Below, in pieces: positions 1-5,100 of a stretch of 5,100 nt of DNA. The position numbers were made by a program, and so were the translations under genes. The notes under the pieces are model-generated. The model saw nothing but the letters and a program-made list of their open reading frames with translations. It did no database searches and was not told the DNA's origin. Position 1 is the stretch's first letter. Every line of letters begins with the position of its first letter. The stretch is from Archangiaceae bacterium (GTDB lineage Bacteria; Myxococcota; Myxococcia; Myxococcales; Myxococcaceae), in the NCBI GenBank assembly GCA_023248915.1, contig JAHFDQ010000244.1, positions 3,533 through 8,632 of the forward strand, in the 5' to 3' direction.

Positions 1-687
1 CCCAACAACAAGTGGGCTGGAAACCGCTACGACGCCCAGGACGATTCGATTCGCCTGAAGAACGGCACCACCATCAGCGGTCGCATCGACACCCCGGTCG
101 AGATGTACCAGGACGGCATGCGCCGGGGCCGCGAGGACTTCATCGAGCTGACCAAGAACTTCCCCGACGAGGTGAAGATCACGACCCGCACCGGCGAGAC
201 GAAGACGATCAAGGGAACGGAAATCTCGACCATCGCGCGCGAGGACAAGCGCGACGACCCCGGGCTGTTCCACACCACCATCCGTGACTGGCTGAAGACC
301 GGCATGCCCGCGGTCATGGACAAGGACTCGGGCGAGCACGTCTGGAACTACAACTTCTGGAAGGTCCAGGACAAAGAGACCGGCACGAAGCCGGCCTGGG
401 CTCCCGACAAGCTGATGGGGTTCAACGGCGCCGCGGGTGACGGGAAGATCACCTACGTCGACCGCGAGGTGACGCTGGGCGGCGGCGGAGGCAGCCAGCA
501 GTACCAGTACTGGCTCGAAGAGAAGAACGGCAAGATCGTCAACAGTGGGTGGGCGGCCAGCTCGGGCAACCCCGACTTCCTCTGGGGCCCTGCCCAGGCG
601 GCCACCTTCACCGGCACCAACGAGCGGAACCCGTTCGTCGACCCCGCGCTGGTGAAGGAGATCTACCTGAAGTCGATCGAGGAATAG
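1..687 (+). CDS. Transglutaminase-elicitor-like protein, 3' part (5' end outside window)
   Basis: The frame is open from base 1 to the TAG at 685-687, giving 228 visible residues, so the gene is cut at its 5' end. The first ATG (103) is internal: the sequence upstream of it (PNNKWAGNRYDAQDD...) reads as ordinary hydrophilic protein. Three stretches recall the transglutaminase-elicitor family, known from the Phytophthora GP42 elicitor and from bacterial homologues. They are a DDPGLFH segment ending in His at 271-273, like the family's 'NPG-x-FH' block; EHVWNYNFWKV around 334-366, like the PEP-13 'VWNQPV..FKV' region; and a C-terminal NGKIVNSGW...PDFLWGP (PDFLWGP at 571-591), like the family's 'G.I.GGEW....PDFLW.P' end. 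A Gly run (five Gly) precedes the last block. Any catalytic Cys and any signal peptide would lie upstream of base 1. The family protein crosslinks Gln to Lys, usually outside the cell; that role here is inferred. The assignment rests on remembered motifs, not on a search. Confidence 0.6.
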   Translation, partial: PNNKWAGNRYDAQDDSIRLKNGTTISGRIDTPVEMYQDGMRRGREDFIELTKNFPDEVKITTRTGETKTIKGTEISTIAREDKRDDPGLFHTTIRDWLKTGMPAVMDKDSGEHVWNYNFWKVQDKETGTKPAWAPDKLMGFNGAAGDGKITYVDREVTLGGGGGSQQYQYWLEEKNGKIVNSGWAASSGNPDFLWGPAQAATFTGTNERNPFVDPALVKEIYLKSIEE

Positions 688-728
688 CCTTCAGGTCAGG
701 GCGGGCTGCGCCGAGGCACGAAGGCCGT

Positions 729-745
729 GCTCGCGTAGTGCGAGC
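729..745 (+). other. Short stem-loop between the transglutaminase-like and methylase genes
   Basis: GCTCGC (729-734) and GCGAGC (740-745) can pair as a perfect 6-bp stem over the loop GTAGT, 41 bases after the stop of the upstream gene. No T-tract follows, so this is at best a weak 3'-end structure rather than a classical intrinsic terminator. It also sits just before a tiny reading frame that runs into the methylase start. Confidence 0.2.
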
Positions 746-809
746 GGGTGGTGAACAAGCCGATGGTCCGCAAGGCCGGCAGGTACAAGCGCGTCAGTTG
801 GAACCCGGT

Positions 810-1487
810 GTGAGCGGGATTTCCGGCGGCGCCGACGCCCGTCCGGCCGGCCGCCGGACCGTTCACTGCGCCGACGCCCTCGAGTGGCTGGCGGCAGAAG
901 GCGTACTGTCCGGGGCGTCGGTGGTCACGTCGCTGCCCGACATGTCGGAACTGCCGGCGCTCTCGTTCGAGGGCTGGAAGGCCTGGTTCGTCGCCGCGGC
1001 CCGGCGGGTGCTGGCCGCTTGCCCCGAAGACGGGGTCGCGGTGTTCCTCCAGACCGACGTGAAGAAGTCGGGCACCTGGGTGGACAAGGGCTATCTGGTG
1101 CAGCGTGCGGCGGACGAAGAGGGCCACGCGCTGCTGTGGCACAAGATCGTCTGTCGTAAGCCTCCGGGCACCGTCACCTGGGGCCGACCGTCGTACTCGC
1201 ACCTGCAGTGTTTCTCGCGGGGCGTCCGGGCCGACCTCGCGCGCTGCACCGCGGACGTGCTGCCCTCGGCCGGCGAGATGACCTGGAGCAAGGCGATGGG
1301 CGTCGAGGCGTGCCGGCTGGCCTGCCGCTTCGTGCTCGACGAGACGCGAACCCGGACGGTGGTCGACCCGTTCTGCGGGAGAGGCACGGTGCTCGCCGTG
1401 GCCAACGCGATGGGGCTCGACGCGGTGGGGGTCGAGATCGCGAAGAAGCGGGCGCGGCAGGCGCGGGCGCTCACGGTGCGGCTGTAG
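810..1487 (+). CDS. SAM-dependent methyltransferase, permuted N6/N4 DNA-methylase-like, 225 aa
   Basis: Probable AdoMet-dependent methyltransferase of the Rossmann fold with permuted (beta-class) motif order. A catalytic-type motif comes first: VVTSLPD, with SLPD at residues 41-44, where DNA amino-methylases have D/S-PP-Y/F. Next come the helix W56-L68 and the strand AVFLQTD (77-83). LLWHKIVCRK (108-117) and TWGRPSYSHLQCF (123-135) recall the 'IVW.K....WG..Y...HE' region of N6/N4 methylases. The AdoMet-binding DPFCGRGT (186-193) and GVEI (207-210) come last. There is no separate target-recognition domain, so a restriction-modification role is not obvious, and RNA or protein substrates are possible. 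GTG 810 is chosen because it precedes the VHCADALEWL strand-helix typical of the N-terminus and overlaps (GTGA) the stop of a tiny upstream frame. GTG 738 and TTG 798 are alternatives, and the ribosome site (TTGGAA) is weak. No neighbouring endonuclease is seen. Confidence 0.75.
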   Translation: MSGISGGADARPAGRRTVHCADALEWLAAEGVLSGASVVTSLPDMSELPALSFEGWKAWFVAAARRVLAACPEDGVAVFLQTDVKKSGTWVDKGYLVQRAADEEGHALLWHKIVCRKPPGTVTWGRPSYSHLQCFSRGVRADLARCTADVLPSAGEMTWSKAMGVEACRLACRFVLDETRTRTVVDPFCGRGTVLAVANAMGLDAVGVEIAKKRARQARALTVRL

Positions 1488-1648
1488 GTTCGACCGAGTG
1501 GGCCGAGACCCACGCGAGGTTCGCTCAGGTCGATCGCCGGGTTGCCGCGTCGGTCGAGCGTCCCAACCCTCTCTGGTCGAGCGTCCGGACCGCGCAGAGA
1601 TCGAGCGGAGTCGAGCCGCCCCGCCGGGCCCGGGGTGAACGGAACTCG
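1488..1648. other. Convergent spacer with short direct repeat and GC hairpins
   Basis: This 161-bp stretch lies between two converging gene ends and holds no convincing gene. Close to the methylase stop, GTGGG (1498-1502) and CCCAC (1509-1513) form a 5-bp stem. GGTCGAGCGTCC occurs twice, at 1552-1563 and 1575-1586, 23 bases apart, with looser TCGAGCG/TCGAGC copies after it. On the flavodoxin side, CCCCG (1619-1623) and CGGGG (1631-1635) flank a GC-rich loop 13 bases beyond that gene's stop. None of the stems has a T-tract, so transcription end points can only be suggested. Confidence 0.35.
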
Positions 1649-2206
1649 TCACGCGTGCTGCGGGTGCACCGGTTCTGGAGGAATGACCGGCCGAAGCGGA
1701 AGTTGCTCGGGGGGCAAGCGGTCGAGGACCGCGGAGATCTGCCGCGCGAACTGGGCAATCTCGGGCTGTACGTCATTCCGTTGTACCCGCCAGTCGTCCA
1801 GGTCGAGCATGGCCACGGGCGGAGTGCCCGCGACGTGGCCCATCTCCTCCAGGGCCCGGCCTGGGGAGGGGCTCGCGTGGGTGACGACGAACGCCAGGCG
1901 ATGGAAGCGGTCGCGGTTTCGCGTGAGGTAGGACCGCGCGGGCGACGACAGCGTGCCCGCCCACTCCGGCGTCGCGACCACCACCAGGTCATAGTCGGCA
2001 GGGCTTTTCCGGGGCTCGACGATGTTGGGAATTCGCCGCAGCAGGGCCTCCAGACCGGACCGCACGTAGCCGATTGGGCCCGTCCGCGGGCGCAGGTCGA
2101 TGATCTCCTCGAGGTCGCAGTTGAGCTCTCGCTGCAGGCGCTCGGCGACGGTTCGGGTGCAACCAGTTCGGGAGTAGTAGGCGACGAGTATCTTCGGGGC
2201 GTGCAT
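1649..2206 (-). CDS. Flavodoxin-family protein, 185 aa
   Basis: Single-domain flavodoxin-like fold, probably binding FMN and acting as a cytoplasmic electron carrier or quinone/FMN reductase. The N-terminal strand KILVAYYSRTGCT holds the FMN phosphate loop S12-R-T-G-C-T17. DYDLVVVATPEWAG (71-84) followed by TLSSPARSYL (85-94) is the family's 'YDLVVVGTPIW.G..S.PVR.YL' block. LAFVVTHAS (104-112) is the next strand, where related proteins read 'FF.TxGG'; HAS replaces the usual Gly-Gly. The length fits the short 'flavodoxin family protein' group rather than the multi-domain proteins. The ATG at 2204-2206 has a strong ribosome site (GGAAAGGGGAAA) just upstream. It lies downstream of the radical SAM gene on the same strand, across 176 bp. 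Because of this neighbour it could be the reductant for that enzyme's iron-sulfur cluster, which is inference. The last ~20 residues are Pro-rich and unremarkable. Confidence 0.88.
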   Translation of the reverse strand: MHAPKILVAYYSRTGCTRTVAERLQRELNCDLEEIIDLRPRTGPIGYVRSGLEALLRRIPNIVEPRKSPADYDLVVVATPEWAGTLSSPARSYLTRNRDRFHRLAFVVTHASPSPGRALEEMGHVAGTPPVAMLDLDDWRVQRNDVQPEIAQFARQISAVLDRLPPEQLPLRPVIPPEPVHPQHA

Positions 2207-2382
2207 GGCTTTCCCCTTTCCAGTGTAGGGAAAGCATGGGCGGCTCGCTCCGCAAGGGCTCGAGCAGAACTACCCGGTCGGGCCGCCGACTCGTCGGCCG
2301 CTCGGGTGCCTCGGCGCTCCCGGCATCAGTGCACGGGCCAACGCTCGGAGGGTGGCCGGCCCCTCGGCCACGCGTGCTTCGA
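2207..2382. other. Intergenic region between radical SAM and flavodoxin genes
   Basis: These 176 bp hold no recognisable gene. Just past the radical SAM stop, GTGGCCG (2352-2358) and CGGCCAC (2365-2371) form a perfect 7-bp stem with a 6-base loop. On the minus strand the next bases (CCTCCGAGCG...) contain no T-run, so it would be a Rho-type or processing structure rather than an intrinsic terminator. A second near-palindrome, GCCGAC-TC-GTCGGC (2285-2298), lies about 80 bp upstream of the flavodoxin ATG and could be an operator. The region ends in the hairpin over the flavodoxin ribosome site. Confidence 0.3.
2208..2235 (-). promoter_or_regulatory. Inverted repeat covering the flavodoxin ribosome binding site
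   Basis: On the minus strand GCTTTCCC (2235-2228) is followed after 12 bases by its exact complement GGGAAAGC (2215-2208), which ends two bases before the ATG. The right arm contains most of the Shine-Dalgarno sequence (AAGGGGAAA). In RNA this 8-bp stem would hide the ribosome site; as DNA the same repeat could be an operator. The loop includes TACACT, a weak match to a -10 box, but no good -35 box stands at the right distance. Confidence 0.4.
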
Positions 2383-4098
2383 CTAACGGGCCAGCGCTCC
2401 ACCACCCAGCATCCAGCGTGCGGCGGCGAGGCCCGGGGCCAGTGCGGCGCGGGCGCGGTCGGCCTGGGCCGATACGGCAGCCTCGAACCGGCCCCGCGTG
2501 CGGGTGGCGAGCGAGACGGGAGCTTGCCGATACGGCGTCCACTGGGTCGGCGGCTGGCGCGCGCTGCCCACCGTGGCCAGGCGGACGGCCTCGGCAAACG
2601 CCGTCGCGCGGACCGCCAGCGTCTTCGCCTGTGCCACGGCATCCATCGGGCCGAGCAGGCGGACCAATTCGCCCTCGGTCGCCCGAGCGCGCTCGCGAGC
2701 CGCCTTCGTCGGCGCGTGGCGGGCGATGACGGCCAGAGACGGCCGGTGCTCGCGCAGCCGCTGCTCGAGCAGCCCCCGGCGCCCCACCAGGTAGGGTTCG
2801 GTGGCGTCGGCCAGGTTCTGGTAGCCGCGCAGGTAGGTCTCGACCATGCGCAGCATTGACGGCCCGTTCGTCAGGTAGTCCCGGCGGAACGCCGCGCGCA
2901 GCACGGTCTCGGTCTCGGCGGCGGTGAAGCCCGGGTGGTCGAACCAGACCTGCTTCTGGCCGTGCCACTCTTCATAGGGCACGTCCTTCCGCAGCTTCCC
3001 GGACGCCTCGACCCGCTGGTACAGCGCGGTGCCCGGCAGGGGCCCCAGCTGCATGAATTGCACGAAGTCGGCCTCGAGCCCGATCAGGTAGTCGATGTCC
3101 TCGTCGATGTTCTCTTTCGTGTGGTGGTCGAGGAACAAGATACCGCTCGCCAACACGCACGCGCCGCGCGACCGCAGCCCCTGCACCAGCGCGCGCAGGT
3201 CGGCCCCCTTGTTCTTGGCGTAGACGTGGCGCTTCGACTCGACGCCTATCCACAGGAAGAAGATGCCCAGGCGCGACAGCACGTCGAGGCCGTACTGCGC
3301 GATGGACTCCGCCGAGCTGAACAGTCCGAAGCTCCACTGCTTGCCGTTCGCTTCCATCAGCGACAGGAGTTCGACAGTGCGCTCGCGGTGCTTTAGGAAG
3401 TTTTCGTCCAGGACGAAGAACTCGGTCGCGCCGAGGTTCTTCTCGAGATCGCAGAGCACGTCGTACATCTGGCGCCCGGTCTCGAGGAAGGCGGTGTATT
3501 TTTTCTGAAAGAAGTGGGTGGTGCAGCAGAAGTCGCAGGCGTTGGGGCAGCCGTTGCCGGGCATGACCATCGCCGAGGTGCCGCTCAGGGGGGCTCCGAG
3601 GAAGTGGCGGTTGAAGGCCGAGTAGACGCGGGGGTGGCGGACGGGCTTGTCGACCTGCTCTCCAAGGTACTCGCGCATGAAGGCCACTCCGTCGCCGCGG
3701 CAGAGGGCGTCGTGTTCGATCAGCCCTTCGATGTCGGGCACGGTGGTGCCGTGGCCGCCGAGCACGATGCGAGTTCGCGGCGAGAGCTCGCGCACCCGCT
3801 TCGCCATGTGCTGGGCCTTGGCGAAGTTGGGGACGATGAACGACAGGCCCACCACGTCGTAGCCCTTCGCCACCTCGCGCTCGAACTCGGCCAGGGAAGG
3901 GAAGTCGAGCACCAGGGCCGGTGAGTCGAGGTTCTCGGCTATCAGGTGCAGGCCGGACGACGGGTGGTTCATCCGCAGGCTGAAGATGCCCTGCTCGCGC
4001 GTCACCTGGTTGTGGAACAACTCCATCACGTTCTCCTTGCGGCCAAAGGAGTCGTCGACGGCGTAGGGCTTGAAGACCGAGCTGAGCAGGACGCGCAT
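2383..4098 (-). CDS. Radical SAM protein with N-terminal B12-binding-like domain, 571 aa
   Basis: Radical SAM enzyme that should cleave AdoMet with a [4Fe-4S] cluster; the substrate is unknown. Residues ~60-150 form a Rossmann-like domain of B12-binding type: YDVVGLSFIVPNF (80-92), IVLGGHGTT (111-119) and LCRGDGV (132-138, the usual 'VVRGEGE' turn). The cobalamin-ligating DxHxxG motif is not present, so base-off cobalamin binding is doubtful. The cluster motif C184-PNA-C188-DF-C191 follows, with an extra C192. Then come FVLDENFL (228-235), LWIGVES (282-288) and PLPGTALY (353-360), which are normal landmarks of this class. The last ~170 residues are helical, Ala/Arg-rich and not recognised. 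The frame stays open to 4257, but ATG 4098 is chosen because it has GGAAGG four bases upstream and begins the strand MRVLLSSVFKPY, while the 53 residues before it look like non-coding translation. The downstream same-strand gene is a flavodoxin. Confidence 0.9.
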   Translation of the reverse strand: MRVLLSSVFKPYAVDDSFGRKENVMELFHNQVTREQGIFSLRMNHPSSGLHLIAENLDSPALVLDFPSLAEFEREVAKGYDVVGLSFIVPNFAKAQHMAKRVRELSPRTRIVLGGHGTTVPDIEGLIEHDALCRGDGVAFMREYLGEQVDKPVRHPRVYSAFNRHFLGAPLSGTSAMVMPGNGCPNACDFCCTTHFFQKKYTAFLETGRQMYDVLCDLEKNLGATEFFVLDENFLKHRERTVELLSLMEANGKQWSFGLFSSAESIAQYGLDVLSRLGIFFLWIGVESKRHVYAKNKGADLRALVQGLRSRGACVLASGILFLDHHTKENIDEDIDYLIGLEADFVQFMQLGPLPGTALYQRVEASGKLRKDVPYEEWHGQKQVWFDHPGFTAAETETVLRAAFRRDYLTNGPSMLRMVETYLRGYQNLADATEPYLVGRRGLLEQRLREHRPSLAVIARHAPTKAARERARATEGELVRLLGPMDAVAQAKTLAVRATAFAEAVRLATVGSARQPPTQWTPYRQAPVSLATRTRGRFEAAVSAQADRARAALAPGLAAARWMLGGGALAR

Positions 4099-4257
4099 GG
4101 GACCTTCCGGGCAGGTTTGGGCATCGTGCCGCCCGCATGTCACCCGATCGTCAGGGCCCCCGTGGGCGAAGAGGCTCGGAAATGCCTTTGCTTCGGGCCC
4201 GAAACGGGGTCTGCTCACCCCGCCTTCCAACCCCAACCCAACTCGGGAGACCGACAC
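4099..4257. promoter_or_regulatory. Divergent promoter region between radical SAM and TM2 genes
   Basis: This 159-bp region separates two oppositely directed starts, so it must serve promoters for both. It holds the ribosome sites of the radical SAM gene (GGAAGG on the minus strand) and of the TM2 gene (CGGGAG, seven to eight bases before ATG 4258). A perfect 12-bp palindrome, TTCGGGCCCGAA, lies at 4192-4203, 54 bases before the TM2 ATG and 93 before the radical SAM ATG, and is a candidate operator. I find no convincing sigma-70 -35/-10 pair; TTGCTT at 4188-4193 has no -10 at proper spacing. Confidence 0.5.
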
Positions 4258-4524
4258 ATGGCCGACGTACAGTCCCCCTCACCCATTCAGTCGTCCGGTT
4301 CAGGCGAAAGCAAGCGCATGCTGTGCGGGATTCTCGCCATCTTGCTCCCGTTCGGGGTTCATCGCTTCATGCTCGGCGATGTGAAAGGCGGCATCATTCG
4401 TCTTCTCCTGAGCGGATGTGGGATTGGTTCCGTCATCTGCATCATCGAGGGCGTCATCTACCTGACCAAGTCCGACGCCGACTTCCACCAGATGTACGAG
4501 GTAGACAAAAAGGGCTGGTTCTAG
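4258..4524 (+). CDS. TM2-domain membrane protein, 88 aa
   Basis: Small inner-membrane protein. A polar Ser/Pro-rich N-terminus (residues 2-16) leads into ESKRMLCGILAILLPFGVHRFMLG. The H35-R36-F37 turn at 33-40 matches the TM2 family's 'GxHRFYLG' signature between its two hydrophobic helices (~21-38 and ~44-70). The second helix carries the Gly/Cys pair SGCGIG (52-57) and ends IIEGVIYLTKSDADF. The C-terminus KKGWF is common to many bacterial TM2 proteins as I remember them. The family has no settled biochemical function in bacteria. ATG 4258 is preferred over upstream in-frame starts because of the CGGGAG ribosome site and because the sequence before it overlaps the divergent radical SAM gene. 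It appears to be transcribed alone and ends at a hairpin terminator. Confidence 0.92.
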   Translation: MADVQSPSPIQSSGSGESKRMLCGILAILLPFGVHRFMLGDVKGGIIRLLLSGCGIGSVICIIEGVIYLTKSDADFHQMYEVDKKGWF

Positions 4525-4549
4525 CTTTCGGTCCAGTCGCAGGAGCGAG

Positions 4550-4593
4550 ACGGGCGAGGCAGCCGAGAGGCCGCCCCGCCCGTTCCTTCTTCC
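4550..4593 (+). terminator. Intrinsic terminator after the TM2 gene
   Basis: ACGGGCG (4550-4556) pairs with CGCCCGT (4577-4583). Inside it GGC and GCC arms continue across two single mismatches to a GAGA tetraloop, giving about 13 pairs in all. TCCTTCTTCC (4584-4593) follows, a pyrimidine-rich tail with interrupted T's. It begins 25 bases after the TM2 stop. The imperfect T-tract lowers certainty but is usual in GC-rich genomes. Confidence 0.55.
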
Positions 4594-4678
4594 AGCTTGC
4601 TGGGCGCACGGCGTGGACAGGCCTGCCGCCGGCGGTGCGCGCCGCGGCACGACGAAGGGGTGCGGGTTCGGGACCGGC

Positions 4679-5100
4679 TTACGGGTAACACTGCGTCGCC
4701 GCGTAGGCGGCATAGGCGTTCACGCAGAACGTCGCGGTCAGGCCGGTGGTGACGAACTCGCAGCAGTTTGGGTTGGCCGTGTCGGTCGCGCAGTCGGCAC
4801 CGGCGTGGCACAAGCGGGCGGTGGTTACCGCGTTGCACGAGAGCGGAATCACGTCGGTGCAAGCCGAGGTGCACGTGGCCGACACGGCCGCGATGCTGCA
4901 GTTCGGAGCCGTTCCGCCATCGACGACGATGGTTCCGCAGCAGACCTGCGAAGCATTCGAGCAGTCCTCGGGCCCATCGCAGGAAATGGGGTCTACCAGG
5001 CAGGAAGCCGAGCAAGAGAGCGAGACGCCGCCGTCGGCGGGTTGGGCGCAACAGACCTGGGGTCGATTGCACAGGCTGGATCCGCAGGTGATTCCAGAAC
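4679..5100 (-). CDS. Cys-rich repeat protein, C-terminal part (start outside window)
   Basis: The frame is open from the right edge to TAA at 4679-4681, giving 139 visible residues with 20 cysteines. The GTG at 4885 is internal, not a start. Three tandem units can be aligned on a paired Cys: C10-x5-CC(16,17) with C29-x3-C33-x6-C40; C40-x5-C46-x6-CC(53,54) with C67, C76-x3-C80-x7-C88; and C88, C97, C103, CC(112,113), C125, C137. The first two share 'QVCC', a DGG, a C-x3-C and an ending (D-x-I-x-x-C). The third has lost QV and the C-x3-C. The residues are short, polar and small (Ser, Thr, Ala, Asp), as in exported disulfide-rich proteins, so a secreted or surface protein is likely; the signal peptide would be beyond 5100. 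I do not recognise a named family or function. It converges on the TM2 gene. Confidence 0.75.
   Translation of the reverse strand, partial: SGITCGSSLCNRPQVCCAQPADGGVSLSCSASCLVDPISCDGPEDCSNASQVCCGTIVVDGGTAPNCSIAAVSATCTSACTDVIPLSCNAVTTARLCHAGADCATDTANPNCCEFVTTGLTATFCVNAYAAYAATQCYP

Noticed and set aside
549..809. Methylase gene starting at 549
   Set aside because: The extra N-terminus overlaps the coding end of the upstream gene and reads as low-complexity Arg/Gly/Pro translation. GTG 810 fits the fold start.
696..1652. Long open frame on the minus strand opposite the methylase gene
   Set aside because: Its translation is Arg/Pro/His-rich with no motif, while the plus strand carries clear methyltransferase motifs. 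It is a GC-bias shadow.
1208..2386. Long plus-strand open frame across the methylase end and the flavodoxin gene
   Set aside because: It overlaps two motif-supported genes in other frames, and its translation is Arg/Gly-rich and featureless.
2972..4138. 388-codon minus-strand frame inside the radical SAM gene
   Set aside because: It lies on the same strand but in a different frame from the CxxxCxxC protein. The composition is almost all Arg/Ala/Pro, so it is a frame shadow.
4099..4257. N-terminal extension of the radical SAM gene to ATG 4257
   Set aside because: The 53 added residues lack family character and would fill the whole divergent promoter region. ATG 4098 has a good ribosome site and starts the first beta strand.
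3946..4257. N-terminal extension of the TM2 gene into the radical SAM gene
   Set aside because: It would run antisense through the start of a well-supported gene. ATG 4258 has its own ribosome site and gives the usual TM2 length.
4626..4635. CCGCCGGCGG palindrome as a terminator for the Cys-rich gene
   Set aside because: It has no loop and no T-tract on the minus strand, and such GC palindromes are common in this base composition.
4679..4885. Separate 68-aa protein starting at GTG 4885
   Set aside because: The same frame is open to the window edge with the same Cys spacing, so GTG 4885 is an internal Val codon.

Overview
The window is strongly GC-rich with G/C-biased third positions. It looks like a large-genome soil or marine bacterium of the Myxococcota (Deltaproteobacteria) type. 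The best hints are the secreted-type Cys-rich repeat protein with paired-Cys 'QVCC' units, a short TM2 protein, and a B12-binding-like radical SAM protein. This placement is inferred from style; the window has no rRNA or other marker gene. No mobile element, CRISPR array, tRNA or phage gene is visible.

Layout from left to right: (1) 1-687 (+), the 3' part of a gene whose C-terminal half resembles the transglutaminase-elicitor family, with a PEP-13-like 'VWN' stretch. (2) 810-1487 (+), a small SAM-dependent methyltransferase with permuted (beta-class) motif order, as in N6-adenine/N4-cytosine DNA methylases. (3) 1488-1648, a convergent spacer with a short direct repeat and GC hairpins. (4) 1649-2206 (-), a flavodoxin-family protein whose ribosome binding site lies inside an 8-bp inverted repeat. 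(5) 2383-4098 (-), a radical SAM protein with an N-terminal B12-binding-like domain. (6) 4099-4257, a 159-bp divergent promoter region. (7) 4258-4524 (+), a TM2-domain membrane protein followed by a good hairpin terminator. (8) 4679-5100 (-), the 3' part of a Cys-rich protein built of about three repeats, whose start lies outside the window.

Most genes look like independent housekeeping or accessory units. The one plausible functional pairing is the radical SAM gene followed on the same strand, 176 bp downstream, by the flavodoxin gene. Flavodoxins supply electrons to radical SAM [4Fe-4S] clusters in several bacteria. The gap and the flavodoxin gene's own leader hairpin mean that co-transcription is not certain. 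I see no clear defence system or biosynthetic cluster. The observations most worth following are the triple Cys-rich repeat, the elicitor-like transglutaminase, the methylase with 'SLPD' in place of the usual DPPY-type motif, and the hairpin covering the flavodoxin ribosome binding site.
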